Origin: Lepidodermella squamata
Lineage: Eukaryota; Gastrotricha
Length of the DNA: 64,000 bases
NCBI GenBank assembly: GCA_047495785.1
Contig: JBLDXI010000042.1
Coordinates: 1,054,001-1,118,000, forward strand
Reading direction: 5' to 3'
Shown: positions 11,068 to 22,761 of the stretch, in pieces
Layout of the letters: each line of letters starts with the position of its first letter
How positions within the stretch are numbered: the first letter of the stretch is position 1
Made by a program: the position numbers and the translations under genes
The notes under the pieces: generated by a model
What the model was told of the DNA's origin: nothing
Database searches by the model: none
Seen by the model: the letters and a program-made list of their open reading frames with translations, nothing else

Positions 11068-13359
11068 ATGAGTCGATTATTCGTATGCCTCACGATTTTT
11101 GCCGCGAAATGTCTTGGTACGCTGGTCGACTACAACATTCCACGCGCTCCTTCAAAAGAGATTCCAGGTAAATTTTTTGAAAAATTCTGAAACTGTTCAC
11201 CTCGGTTTTCTAAGGTTTGGATAACATTATTTTGCGAAATGAGACGAAAGATTGGGATTTGTTGCCTTATGGCTCGAATGAAACAAATTCCGAGGCTAAG
11301 AATAAGCCAGCTTTCACGCACGATGCAACTCACGATTTATCCGCGAATTCGAAATCTGGAATTTCTGGAATTTCTAGCCCGAATTACACTGATGAACAAA
11401 TGCTGCGGATGTATTTGTTCCGGAAATATGAAAGCGCGGCTCGGCCGGTTAAGAAGAAAAACCAGCGCGTTCTGGTTGGGATAAGCTTGTCAATCAATCA
11501 AATTTTCGAGCTAGATGAGCGGAATGAAGTTTTGATTACGAACGCTTGGCTCGACCAGGAATGGCGCGATCATTACATGGTTTGGAAGCCGGAAAAATTC
11601 GCGTAATTCTTGAAAAATCTAACTAGGAAATTTGGTTTAATACACCCGTCTGCAGTGGGATCACAGTAATGCGCCTGCCTTCTTCAAAGTTATGGCTTCC
11701 GGATATTTTGCTCTACAACAAGTTAGTTTCGATGCTAATGTTGGTTCTTCGTCGCTAAGATGATGCATTATTCTAGCGCCGCTGAATTTTCGAACAAGGT
11801 GTTGGAAATGCGAGCTATGGTGGCTTATGATGGCTCCGTGTTTTGGTCCACGCCTATGAAGCTCTTCAGCAGCTGCAAGGTCGACGTCAAGGTTAGAAAT
11901 TATATTCAAGATTTTACTACTTTCGAGAATTTCGAGGTTCAATTTAGGTTGAATTCCCAAGTTTTTTCTCTAGGTCATGCTTTTTCTATAAAAAAAATGA
12001 GACATTTTGAATTCATGAAATCCAGTTGGAACGTGCATTTGGCCCTGCTTCACATTTTTTTCTTATTTTTTCTCTTTATGTTCCGGCAGTATTTTCCATT
12101 CGACGATCAAGTCGTAAGTTGTCTGGAAAATTTTCCTATTGAACTGTTTTTCATCTATTCCTTACAAAAATGCCCGATTTAGTGCAAGATGAAATTCGGC
12201 AGCTGGACGTACGGTAATTGGAGAAATTTCGTTAATAATTTACCAAGATTCTAGAGTAATTGCTTCCAGATCGGTCTAAGCTTGATTTGATAAACCGAAC
12301 TGACAACATCGATCTCTCGTATTACATTCCTAACGGGGAATGGGAGGTTATCAGCACTGAACAGGTATTATCGAACCGGCCCTAAAGTCTAAGTTAAGTC
12401 AAATTTTTTCCTACCAGCATCGCCATGTGATCAAATATTCATGCTGCCCCGAACCGTATACGGTAAGAAAGCGAATTTTTGTCCTGATTTTAAACAGTGT
12501 CATATCTCCTTTTGAATAGGATTTCACTTTCTACGTAAGGCAATTGTAAACAAGATGGTCAAATTGAAATATTTGAAATTCAAGATTCACATCAAACGAA
12601 AAACAGTGCTATACAACACGTTTTTCCTATTCTTCCGTGAGTTAACCTTAATTTTCCTCTTAAAATTCCATATTTTCTCATTCAGTTATGTCTGTTCTGA
12701 CCCTCCTGGTATTCCTTTTGCCGCCAGACTCGAACGAAAAATGCGCCGTGAGTCATTTTTGAAAAATGATGGCTTTTAAGCCTCGACACTCTTTTTCAGT
12801 TGGGAATCACAATCATGCTTGGATATGCAGTTTTTATGTAAATTTATTTTTGCAAAAAAATCAGGAAAATTGTAATAATACTTATTGTAAGGCTCGGAGT
12901 CATAGCTAAGCTGCCTGAGACTTCGGAATCGATTCCTTTGATAAGTAACGATTTTACATCATTTCGAGATCCAATCTCCATTTTTTGGCTATAGGCATCT
13001 ACCTATGCGTTATCATGTCCCTCGCTGCTACTTCCGTGATTTTAACCATCGTTATTCTCGTAATGCATTACCGCCCTATTACGAGCGCCCCGTTGCCCAA
13101 AACGGTCCAAAAAATCGTCGATAAATTCTCGTTCGTCCTTTGCCACGACAAATACAGAGAAGAGGCCTTTCCCACTACTCCCAAGCCTCTATCGCCTGTC
13201 TATTCGCCGAAGAAGAGATCGAGCCGAAAATCTCGAGTTCCAGGCCATAAAAGGACCCGTTTGACAGTCACGTTTGCTCTGGATAACGAAGAGAATGAAA
13301 CGCTAAGCATTGAGACGCGGAAGTTCGGTAGCACAGCTTCTTGCATGTTTGAATGTTAA
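11068..13359 (+). CDS. Nicotinic acetylcholine receptor alpha-type subunit, apparently lacking TM4
   Basis: Fourteen exons join in phase with introns of about 40-200 bp: 11068-11167, 11215-11602, 11656-11721, 11777-11891, 12090-12113, 12183-12213, 12270-12364, 12418-12462, 12520-12534, 12585-12636, 12686-12747, 12800-12837, 12892-12944, 12995-13359 (about 482 residues). Key motifs are the signal peptide MSRLFVCLTIFAAK, LPSSKLWLPDILLYN, the FPFDDQV|C Cys-loop end, GSWTYG and YSCCPEPY. The vicinal cysteines of the last mark an alpha subunit. TM1 follows, then TM2 (Leu at 9') and TM3, then a basic cytoplasmic loop. The frame stops at 13357-13359 before any TM4. Tiny exons of 15, 24 and 31 nt are notable. 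The product would be an acetylcholine-gated cation channel subunit if TM4 were supplied by an exon I could not place; otherwise it is truncated. Confidence 0.82.
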
Positions 13360-14298
13360 CTGGAAGCATGTTTGCGTCGAGGCGTTCAACTGGTCGGCTA
13401 AGCTGGAGTTTGCCGAGATATCAAGATTGGACGACAAAAGCGAGTTCGTATGGATGCCGCCTCTCTACCTAATCAATGCAGCTGGAGATTCCGACTTGCG
13501 AAAGTTGAACCCTATCTCGACCTATTACCCCAGCGGAGCAATGACCAACGTTTTCAGCGGATACTTGGCCAGCTTTTGTGAGATAAAGTAAGTATAGCTG
13601 AGCTCGAACACCTAATAGGATTGATTGAATCTTACAGTTTTTTCAAATTTCCATTCGACACGCAAACGTGCGATTTGAAAATCGAGCCGTACTTTGAAAC
13701 AACACATTTCGATTTGACGCTTGATCCTGAATCATCAAATCTAATTCGCATTGACCCGCCGACATTCAATAAGCAGAGCCATATGTGGCAATTTATCGCG
13801 GCTAGAGCTTCGAACAAAAGTATCACCTACCCAGGCTACGGCAACTTTTCCTGGTCCCATCTTGAGTTTTCCTTCACCTTTAAACGCCGATACGAGTACT
13901 ATGCAAGCTCGATTTTCTTGCCTTCGTTCGCGTTGTTGCTGCTTCAAACTCTCGCCGGCCTTCTACCACCTGCCGAACCGGAGAGGTCTTCGTTCAACAT
14001 GACAGTTGTTCTTGCATTCAGCGTGCTACAGTCGATGGTTTACGACAAAATTCCCCAGACTTCGGATACCCCTCTTATAGTCTACTTTATTCTAACGCAA
14101 CTTGGGACCAGTGTGATGTTCTGTTGCTACAGTCTTGTCTCTTGCTTCTTGGCTCTAATTTTGAGTGGCAGGGAGTGTGTGATTTTTAAAAGATACAAGG
14201 TAAGCCTAATAAGGCTGATCGATCTGTTAACACATGTTTTTCTGCTCTTAACGAATATTGTTTTCAATATTGCAATAATGTGCCTCATGACGTCGTGA
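13310..14298 (+). CDS. Cys-loop ligand-gated channel, 5'-incomplete (diverged relative of the tandem family)
   Basis: Exons (start unclear)-13587 and 13638-14298 join in phase through a 50-bp intron inside the Cys loop (CEIN|FFKFPFDTQTC, 13 residues between cysteines). Four membrane segments follow. M2 reads roughly ERSSFNMTVVLAFSVL with Leu at 9', acidic -1' and Asp at 20', like the tandem LGICs further right. The extracellular part begins only at the equivalent of exon 2 of those genes (NWKHVCVEAF matches WKHPCATWQH). No signal-peptide or first exon is visible, and the open frame starts inside the last exon of the nicotinic gene. Either the 5' exons were lost, or the nicotinic gene splices into this one to make a chimera. 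AATAAA follows at about 14345. Ligand unknown. Confidence 0.7.
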
Positions 14299-15099
14299 AT
14301 CTTTAAGTATCGATCCATTATATGTATCGCGATTGGAGGTTGAAATAAAATTGTTAAATTCGGAACTTTTCTGGCAAAATCTGCTTGTCTGAAACCTGGA
14401 CTCGAAGCTAATGTAGCCTAATCGCTAGGTCCTAATCGCTACGTCCATTTCTGGAGAAATAGCGTCCGAATTTCGCAAATTAAGTAACAAACTTACAAAA
14501 CGATTATTCACAGTTTCACCCAGCTCAACGCTCACAGGTGTTTTGCGTTAGCTAACACCTTTGTTGTTGTTCTAGTTAATATTCGCAGTAAATGCGGCCT
14601 CGGAACGTAATTATGCGTTTCTAAACTAACGCTGTGCTGACTCGCACACAGCATGATTCATCAAACATTCATTTGTTATTAGTCACCTGGCGCAAGCTTA
14701 ATAACACAAAAATAATAATAATGTGCTGTGACACAGAGCAAATATCAACAGCCTACATAGCTTATCAACTAAAGCATTTCATAGCATTTATCCACCATCA
14801 GTAAGTATAGTTCTTTACTGTGAGGTTATTACCCCTTTATAACAAACGTATAAAAAATAGTGATAAGAGGTCCTGGAGTAAAATATTAATGTCCGTTGGA
14901 TTATGACCAGAAGCGCTCTTCCTACGTCTCATCATCTTCAATAATTTCACATATTTTGAAAGGGTCGCCACGTGCTCGTGCTCTTTGAAATAATTAATTA
15001 TTTCGGGTAATTTCGGGTATTTCTCAGATTAAAAGTATTTTCCTGAATGATTCGGCTATTTCGATTGCATAGGAATTCGAGATTTTTAACTGTGTGTAA
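14299..15099. other. Intergenic, no supported gene
   Basis: Contains the polyadenylation signal of the upstream channel at about 14345 and a short tandem copy (cctaatcgcta, near 14418). I see no gene; the last part is probably the promoter of the small coiled-coil gene. Confidence 0.5.
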
Positions 15100-15377
15100 A
15101 TGGACCACGAGGATGAAGAGGCTCAGGTGAGCAAAATCCTGGCTGAGGTTAACAAGCTGATGCGCCAGAAACACGGCCTGCCACCTGTGAGTTTTCTTTT
15201 GACTTTCTCGTCCGATTTTGCTAATAAAAAAGAATTTCTCGCCAGGTTCCTGATGAAGATCTGGTACCTAAATACGACCAGCATCCAGGCGAGTGCAGCA
15301 TTCGTTACACTGTCGAGCAAGCTCAAGATATGCTGAATGATCTCAAACGAGAACTGGGTCTTTTGAAGAATGAATGA
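15100..15377 (+). CDS. Small acidic coiled-coil protein
   Basis: Exons 15100-15186 and 15246-15377 join in phase 0 over a 59-bp intron (GTGAGT..GCCAG), giving 72 residues. It starts MDHEDEEAQVSKILAEVNKL and ends RELGLLKNE. There is no signal peptide or membrane segment. The two ends form amphipathic helices around a proline/aspartate hinge (LPPVPDEDLVPKYD). AATAAA lies at about 15438. It is probably a soluble intracellular protein; I do not recognise the family. It converges on the LamG gene, and the two 3' ends nearly touch. Confidence 0.7.
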
Positions 15378-15563
15378 ACTGGTGGTAATACGTAGTTTAG
15401 GAACGCCTAGTAATGCCAATTCAACAGTTTCTATTGAATAAAAACCTTGATTTCTCTGTTTAGTTTATTTGAATAATCCAAAATGCAATTCGGACTTCTA
15501 AATTGCATTATAGTATTATCATCAATTTCGAAAGAAGAACATATTCGAAAAATTCAGAGTCTA

Positions 15564-18500
15564 TCAGTTAGGAATTTGGCGGAGCGCGCAGAGTAGCTCA
15601 ACGATTCGCAGCTGGTCGACATTCAGGGCCTGGTTGAACATGTTGAGACAAGAGATACTGCCGAAGAACGGCGCGATTGGAGCGGCCCAGGACCTTTAAA
15701 TTTGAAATGCAAAAATCAGCTTACACAAATAAGAGATGAACTAACGATCCTATGGCAAAGTACCACGTGTGCAGCGAATCGCAAATGTTGTAGTCAGTTT
15801 CTGCCTGTCCAAAAGGCCTGGCTTTGACTTTGAGCGCTGAAACGCCTATACGAAAACCAGGTGTAGTCCCACTCGGGGCAAATTCGATCGCTGTACGAGT
15901 TTCATCCATGGAAGGCGAGGCGAAAAATGCGATGGTGAAAGTTGAAGTATCAAGCTTGAACTTATCGTTCGACACAGTGGTAGTAGTCGTGTCATTGAAG
16001 AAGAATGCTGTGTTCGGTACGTCAAACGGACCAGCAATAGGCGTGAGATGTCCTCCGGTGCTAACAGCATCAGCATTTGGAGGGACTAGGTCCTTGTAAT
16101 CTGAAACAAGCGGCCAATTCGCAATGAGTGAAGGTAGCAGGGTACTCAATGAATCCGGTGTCACAATCTTGCCAGAGTGAATCTGCAGACACTTCATACG
16201 AACTATCCACAGCTGATGGGCTGTAAGGGCTTGTTTGAAAAGCGATAGGCAAGACATTCGACCGTTGAAGGGTGTTGCGGATGAAGAGCTGAAGCCGAGG
16301 TGTAAAGTCGACGCGGTTATTGGCGATTTTGTGAAGGTGGTCGCCAATCTGTCGCAGAATACAACCATCTGGCCAGAAGTGCTGTCGTAAGATAAGGCGA
16401 TGAAAATCCACGAAGGATTGGTCATTGCTGGTATGCAAGTTGCAATGACGTAATTTGTTGTAGTTGAATCTAGGAGATTTCTGAACATTATCAAACGAAA
16501 CAAGCAGCAAGAATTATACTACCAAAGTAAATGTACATCTGGAACGATGAAGGCTGGACAAAAATGCGGAGGCGCGATGCCGAACCGGTGTAGAATTCAA
16601 AAATTGGAATAAAGGAAGATGAGCTGTACGTCTGAAGTCCGGCAAAGAGAGATATCGTGAAAGAAGACTGGCCGAAATCAAAGTCGCTGCTCTGAAATGT
16701 AACTTGAACATCAGGGCTAGCGCTGAGGGCAGTTCCCTGGTAATTGTAAGGCCCAGTCATATAAAAGGATATCGGTGAAAGTATCGCCCCATTGTAACGG
16801 TTGCTGCTGATATCACGTGCGCCGTAGGCCGGCGTGAGCGGCATGAAAGCCATTTCAAGCGGCAGCCCGTAGACAATCTCTGAAAAGATACCAGACAGAC
16901 TGAAACCAAACCGGAAATTTGCAAACTCACGCGATTGGCAAACATCGAAAGAACTGAATGGAGCTGATGGAATCTGAAATATTCATTTCACCAAAACGTT
17001 TAGATGTTAAATTCAATTCCAAGACTCACCCAATTCGCAGGACAGCTCGCGGAAACGGAGAAACATTGCGCGGTCATGAATAGCGCATTCGTGCAAAGCT
17101 TGAACTGAAAAATAACGAAAAATCGATTTATTACAGGTTTGACGCTGTAAGAACCTCACCTGAAGAGCCGTGGTACAAGCTGCGTAGTTGGTCGCGAAAT
17201 CTCCGCTCGAAAAATTGGCCATCTACATAAGAAAATCAGCTATGAAAATTCGAATTCGAAAAGATTCTCACTAGAGTTGTTCCGGGTAGGCATGATGGTG
17301 ATTCTTGGCAAAGTTTCGGTTTACCATTTGCTCCACACTGGTACACGCTCTGAAATAACAGTTTCAGTTACGTATTTCAACAATTTTGGAACAACAATTT
17401 CAATCTACCCCTGTTTCGCAAGTTGATTTTGCCGGAAGTATGATCGCTCCAGCTGTCTAAAAAATGAGAAAAAATCACAACATGAAAAACTTTGGTTAAA
17501 TATTACGTCAGTTCCGTCACATGGGAGTTGGGCTGGTTTGCATCCAGAGAAAGCTGGCTGTGACAGATCAAAGCACCTACGATGGGGAAAATATGACTGC
17601 GGAGCTACGGAATAAAAATATCATTTTGAAGCCTTCAATGAGTACCAGAAATCTTACAAACCTGATTCGCATTCACCGAGGTTGGAAAACGTGACCCCAG
17701 TCGAAAAGTCGTTTGTGCTACCAGCTGGGCAACTGACGCTGCCATCGGTAGGAATGCATTTAACGAAGGCATAAGTTTGCGAATTCAGGCAAAGCTGGTG
17801 AGGTTTCTGTAAAAAATGAAATACATTTTTCAAGTGCGAAATGTTATAGCTCAAGGTAATACCGTGTATGTTGCGAAATAGCTGAGGCATCGAGCATAAT
17901 TCGTGCCGAAATCATTATCATCATAGAAAGTTTTCACCTATAATCAAACACTTTATAGCAGCAATACTCCCTTAGACCGAAAAACATACCAGGCTCATAG
18001 GAGATCTGCAAATTGAGCGACATACAAATGTCGATGAAGATTTGCAGAACGCAGAAGGCTTGAAAAAATCAACAGTAATTCTTTCAATCCTTTAATTTGT
18101 TATCTCACCCCAGTGGAACAACGCTTCTTGTCGATGTAGATCCCACCTGCAAAAGCCTGAAAACAAACACAAAGAAACGAGCCGATAAAATTTCGAGCAA
18201 GCAATTAGAAATGAGGTCGAACCTGAGTTTGACTGCTAGCATCACAGCCCGGGGCAGCCAGCAAACAACCAGCGAATGAGCGATCAGTGTTGGAGAAACA
18301 GCGGATATGGGGTGAAAACTCGGAACTTCTGGCGGCTGTAATGCAAGAATTACCCGTAAATGGTCCGGAAAATAAATTGAATCTAACCATTGATTTGCTT
18401 CAGGCACTCGTCCAAACTGAATATCGGCACTTCACCCTGCAATTAATCGAATCAAATGCATGATGACATGCTGTTTAAATTCTCACCCATCCGGTTGGGC

Positions 18501-19101
18501 AGTTGCTCTCAAATGGAACGCAAGTGAGACTTGTTCCATTCAAGCACTGTTTTGCAGGATTATTCTAAATTTATTGGCTTTAAATATTGAAAATTTAAAC
18601 AAATTAAATTCAAAACACTATATAGGGCCGAATTTTGGCGATGCAGGCGTCGTATTGAGGCTTGAAGGCCAGCCCAATAAATTCTGCGTGCTGTTGTAAA
18701 TATTCCATAAAAATTCCTGCTTAAAATTTAAGAAAAAAATTACCGGAATTTCGTCTTTCGAACAAGAAGCGTGTTGCTGGCATCGTAGAGTGAATAGCTT
18801 CGGGTTGTAGCAGCTACGAGCAGACTGAATTCAAGGCAGGAGAATTGTATATCAGTATCCCAAGTCTAATAACTTACACCTCCTTTACAGCTCGCATAAT
18901 CAGGACAAATAGGTCCAAGCTAATCGACAAATCTATACAATTTCATTCTGATATGAGTCCGAATACCTGAACTTCTTCGAATAGGTCGCATTCATCTTTA
19001 CAACCGGTGAATTCTTCGTTCCATCGAGATACGCATCGCTTGTAGCAGTCGCAATGACTAAACACCGACGCGATAATCAAAAAAGCTTGAAATAGTTTCA
19101 T
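15564..19101 (-). CDS. LamG-1: secreted Cys-module protein with C-terminal concanavalin/LamG-like domains
   Basis: The start codon is at 19101-19099: MKLFQAFLIIASVFSHCDC is a signal peptide, followed by CVSRWNEEFTGC as in the two plus-strand paralogues. About fifteen short exons between 19101 and 16950 encode paired-cysteine modules (e.g. CPAGSTNDFSTGVTF, HQLCLNSQTYAFVKC). Three larger exons then encode two LamG/concanavalin-like jelly-roll repeats: LTPAYGARDISSNRYNG near 16830 and the stretch from 16503 to 15721 (FIALSYDSTSGQMVVFCD, GRMSCLSLFKQALTA). The last exon carries the PFFGSISCLNMFNQALN motif and stops at 15564-15566. Small introns separate the exons; exact borders of every module were not resolved. 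LamG folds bind sugars or matrix proteins. A minus-strand AATAAA lies at about 15463. Role inferred: extracellular binding protein. Confidence 0.78.
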
Positions 19102-20115
19102 TTGATGCTATCAAATTATAAAATGAATGACTGGCTTTTCAACTGGCGAATGATTTTGTGGAAATGAAGTCGCGTGCCAAGAAACGTCTGAGTGCGATAG
19201 CCTATAAGCAGACAAATTTGCGTAAACAATATAAACATTCTCGCGGAAAATAATTAGGTCATGTTCAACTGTTTAAGATTTTGATTACAACAGTGCATTT
19301 TGCGGTAAAGTTTCGCGGTCAGATAGGTTTTACCAGCAATAGTTTTTCGCTCAAATAGGAACGTCGACCGCAACTCGGCGCCAAGATTGATACCGTGTTG
19401 TATCAACTTAGGGAAGCGTCTTCAATTTTCTAGTTCGACCTGTTTTTCGCCAAAAAAATTTCGTTTACGCAGATTTGTCTGCTCATAGACTCACTCAGAC
19501 ATTTTTAACGCACGCGAATTATTTTCCGCCGAAAAAATCACCAGTTAATAGTTAAACAGTCACGGCAATTAAATACGATTGTTACATACGGCCGCCGCCG
19601 TTCACGAATCCCCGCATATATTCAGCAATTAAATTTTTTTAAATTTCATTCAGCCCAGTTTTCGACCAGCCTTTAGACTTGAAATAAAATCTGGAAAATT
19701 GACCAAAATGTACGGCTCAAAAAGTGACTGCAGTAGTTTTGCGTTAAGCCGGACTCGATCCGCGCCAGAAGATTTAGTCCGGCTTAATGAAAGTCCGCTT
19801 TATTGTAAGCCGGACGCCATAAGCAGATTCACCCATTTCAGCTCCCGCTTGACCGCTACATTTTTCGCTAATATCATACATTTCCCGAATGTTATCCCGA
19901 AAAACTCCATTTACTCGACAGAATGCATCCATAACAGCAGCGAGCTTTATTTCTCGAACTTGAATAATTACGACGCAAAAACACAAGAAAAACGTCTACT
20001 TACAGCCTACCTATTAGAACAATGTACTCTTTCTAATACTCATTGGTTTTGTTTGGAAAAGGCTGGTAATCAATCGGAGTGTCTCAAATCGCATGCAATC
20101 AAGTGCATTAAGATT
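19102..20115. other. Intergenic with foldback element and duplicated flank
   Basis: Holds the foldback at 19171-19517 (separate entry). From about 19730 it holds sequence homologous to the flank downstream of the second barwin-like gene (aaaaactccatttactcgac matches 35041 onward). A long open frame here (19699 onward) runs into the 3' part of the barwin-like gene antisense and has no domain, so I do not call it a gene. Confidence 0.5.
19171..19517. repeat. Foldback / inverted-repeat element upstream of LamG-1
   Basis: The left arm (19171-19227) and right arm (19463-19517) are imperfect reverse complements. Shared blocks include GTCTGAGTG, AGCAGACAAAT and TGCGTAAAC. The arm ends carry CGCGTGCCA/CGCACGCGA-like sequence, similar to the ends of the foldback at 25801. 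It has the size and form of a MITE and lies in the promoter region of the LamG-1 gene. I see no coding capacity. Confidence 0.6.
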
Positions 20116-20770
20116 TTATGGATTCCAGCAGTTGGCCGGTTGGTCGTTGATTTTCGTCCAGAAGCGCTTGCCTGGCATAAGCTGCGAGTAGGCGTAGAAT
20201 GCCCATCCGCCACTCGAGCCGGATGCGGCGTTCCACGTTGATCCGCAGAACTTGGTCTCGCTCATGCCGACAATACTTACGCCAGTTGCATGTGTGGCCA
20301 TAGTCCACCCGGAACCATGTTGCGAGGCGCAGAGCGAATCGCCCGATGAAGCCGAAGTCAGGTCGGTTCCTAATTGAAACAATGAGTGAAATATATTAAA
20401 ATTGTTATATTGAAAATTATTATTATATGAAATTATTATATTGAAAATTACCTTTAACAGGCGTAGTAAGAGCGGCATGGCCTCCGAGCCAGTTGTTGTA
20501 GAACACGACATTCATGGCGCATCCGTTGCAGGGCTGCATGGGGTAGCATGGCCGCGGAGAGTTGTCTCGCTTCACGCAAAGCACCGGCAAGACGCTGCTG
20601 CAGGGCGTATCGCCCTGGTAGGCATTGCAGCCGTTACAACTCAGGCGATCAATGCCGAATGTGGGGTTATGAGATTCGACCGACCACGTCATGCCTTTGC
20701 CTCCGGTCGCTTGGACGGAAGCGAATGCGAAACAAGCTACGAGAACAGCAACAAGGCAACCTGTATTCAT
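20116..20770 (-). CDS. Barwin-A: secreted barwin/expansin-like cysteine-rich protein
   Basis: Exons 20770-20452 and 20369-20116 join in phase 1 across an 82-bp A/T-rich intron, giving 190 residues. A signal peptide (MNTGCLVAVLVACFAFASVQA) leads a secreted domain with paired cysteines and aromatic motifs (CNGCNAYQGDTPC, NNWLGGHAALTTPVKG, LCASQHGSGW, FWTKINDQPANCWN). The C-terminal 'RFW.(N/D)INDQPANCWN' pattern is one I associate with secreted proteins of bacteria and fungi; transfer is possible but unproven from sequence alone. A TATA box (TATAAAT on the minus strand at about 20843-20850) lies about 75 bp before the start. Function could be cell-wall or glycan binding; no catalytic residue is evident. 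The second copy is at 35380-36010. Confidence 0.78.
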
Positions 20771-20814
20771 AGTAGGTATTTTATTAGAAGTTGGAGAAAA
20801 TGAAATGAATTCTT

Positions 20815-21170
20815 GCTTGAAAACTCGGCAAAGTTTCGGCTCAATTTATAGCCGTCAATCAAGGGGATGCGGCATTTCCGCCAAAGAAACGGATTCAGTT
20901 GTTTTCAACTAGAACGGTTTTTTTATTGAAACGTGTTATTGATATAAAGAATATTTGAGCACGAAAAGGCAATTAAATAACGCGTAGTTGATGTAAACAA
21001 CATAATTAAATAAGTAAAACTCGGTCACGCATTGTCATGTAACTTAATTGTCAAATTAATGCTCAAATATTTGTTGATATCAATAGCACGTTTGCCCAGC
21101 GGAAATGCCGCATCCCCCTGATTAACGGCTATGAATTTAGCCGAGACTTTGCCGAATTTCCAGGGAGAAT
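20815..21170. repeat. Inverted duplication of the barwin-like promoter
   Basis: The minus-strand promoter of Barwin-A (20820-20990, including the TATA box and GGAAATGCCGCATCCCC) recurs in opposite orientation at about 21060-21170 with one to a few changes per block. The two arms make a near palindrome centred close to 21000. The right arm reads CGGCTATGAATTTAGCCGAG, where the TATA box is mutated to TATGAATT. It faces right, where no barwin gene follows. Confidence 0.65.
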
Positions 21171-22029
21171 TTAATATCAAAGTTGTAGAAAATGTTGTTG
21201 GCCTTCGACTTCAACGCTAGCTTTCACCGGAAACGGCCCAAGAAGCAGTCCCTGTGATAACGCTGCTGCATAATATTGCTACGGCTGAAGTGTCTTCTTA
21301 CGCGATCTCTGTTCGTGAGGCCTGGGATACCTGGGCTACCTGGGCTACGAAGGAACTGCCTGCGAAAAAGCCCTCGCAACTATCAACCGGCTTGCTAGCG
21401 CACCCGGAAAGAATTGCAGGCTGGAGAAAAACAGCACGGCAATCTTGCGTCGTTCTTCCACACCGAAAAGGGCGCTGCGCTGTGGCAGGCAGAAATGCTA
21501 AACCTTAAATTCTACCTAAACTTTTTTCGATTGTTTTTTTCACGAAATTTACAGGCTTATGATCCTCTTGATGCGATGAGGAGCTGGTTTCTAGCTAATT
21601 CGAAAAATCATCTCTCGCGTCTTTTTATCATCAGCACTACAATTATCTCAATAACCTTATTTCTGAAATTTCATTGTTATCAAATTCCACCTATCCGGCT
21701 GGGATGGACAGGAGAGCGCAATGCAGTTCAGCTCGTCGACACTCAAAGGTAGATAGAACATGCTCAGCCCTTTCAGCCCTTTTCCAAAATGCGACTGGGT
21801 AATATAACGTCATTTTTTTTAATTATCTGGAAAATTTTCAATTTAAAAATTGCAAAATTGAAAATTCTAATTCTAATTCCAATACCTATCATTTACGATA
21901 TATCTGATTGGTGAAATTGAATTTTCTTCAAATTTTCTTTCTTTTTCCATAATTATAAGGCATTTTTCGGTCAACAAGGTTTTCTTTTGGGCGATTCTGC
22001 GCATCGCAATACCCGCTGGTGTTTGTCCC

Positions 22030-22413
22030 CGTTTCGACACTACGACAACATCCCACAAAATCAGTTTCAACTACCTTCACTCGGCAGCTCGCATCGTCAT
22101 CGAGGCGTTCGGCCTGCTCAAACAGAAATGGCACCGGCTCTATCGTCTATGCTTTCGGCTCACTATCAGGAGGAGTGTTCGCTTTGTGAAAGCCATGTGT
22201 GTATTGCACAACTTCGGGCTTATCCACGAAGGTGATGCTTTCGAGCATATGATCCCAGAGGACCCGTTGCCGGCCCAAATTGCCGAGGAAGATGAAGCTT
22301 GGCAGCAACAGGCACAAAACCTTCTACAACAAGCTGATCAGAGCGACGACAATGAAGATCCACAGGGAATACAACGCCGCCAAGAACTACTCGAGGCCTT
22401 ATGTGATTTATGA
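22030..22413 (+). pseudogene. PIF/Harbinger (DDE_Tnp_4) transposase C-terminal remnant
   Basis: An open frame reads SFNYLHSAARIVIEAFGLLK, then QKWHRLYR, then VKAMCVLHNFG. This matches the end of Harbinger-type nucleases (N..hSxaRxxIExxFGxLKxrwxxL ... LHNf). An acidic glutamine-rich tail and a stop at 22411-22413 follow. The upstream catalytic Asp region is not visible and no start is evident, so this is a fragment. The sequence after it (22515-22580), ending in AGATGAAATACACCC, resembles the right end of the MITE at 28089-28626. The remnant and MITE may therefore belong to the same transposon family. Confidence 0.62.
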
Positions 22414-22580
22414 CAAGATTTGAGCTTTTATCATTATTTTTTAAACAAACATCAGCAGAGACAAATAAACTCAGCCAACGCGCGTCATCTGCTATTTTTC
22501 TCTTTAAATGCAAAAATAAAAATCGTATTTCACTCAAAAAAATTCTTAATCCTTTTTCACCGAGAAGATGAAATACACCC

Positions 22581-22761
22581 AAAGATCTTGATTCATTCTT
22601 ACAGCTGCTGAGTAAACTTCGGATATCGTATTTACGTATGAAAAGCAAATAGAGCTAAGATTGCCCAAGCATAAGTTCATGAGAGATTTCGGTTGTGCAT
22701 TAAATGTTTTGCTAGCTTCTTATCATAAATCCCCTGATTATTAATTAAGCTGAATTGTAGA
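22581..22761 (+). promoter_or_regulatory. LGIC-1 upstream region with conserved GAGTAAAC motif
   Basis: CTGAGTAAAC at about 22608-22617, then CGTATTTACG and AAGCAAATAG, match the region upstream of LGIC-5 (47060-47140) almost block by block. The match begins exactly at the transposon-like end 22580/22581. The GTAAAC core resembles forkhead-type sites and recurs upstream of the other LGIC copies. Function is inferred from conservation. Confidence 0.45.

Noticed and set aside
19699-20241. 180-codon plus-strand open frame
   Set aside because: It has no domain or signal, runs antisense into the second exon of Barwin-A, and its homologous flank at 34900-35350 does not keep the frame.
20441-20803. 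Long frames antisense to Barwin-A (and the equivalents at 35717-36199)
   Set aside because: They mirror the well-supported secreted barwin-like genes on minus, which have signal peptides and matching splice sites.
21254-21752. Open frames between the barwin promoter copy and the transposase remnant
   Set aside because: No domain, no signal peptide and no plausible splicing; they may be decayed transposon DNA but I cannot support it.
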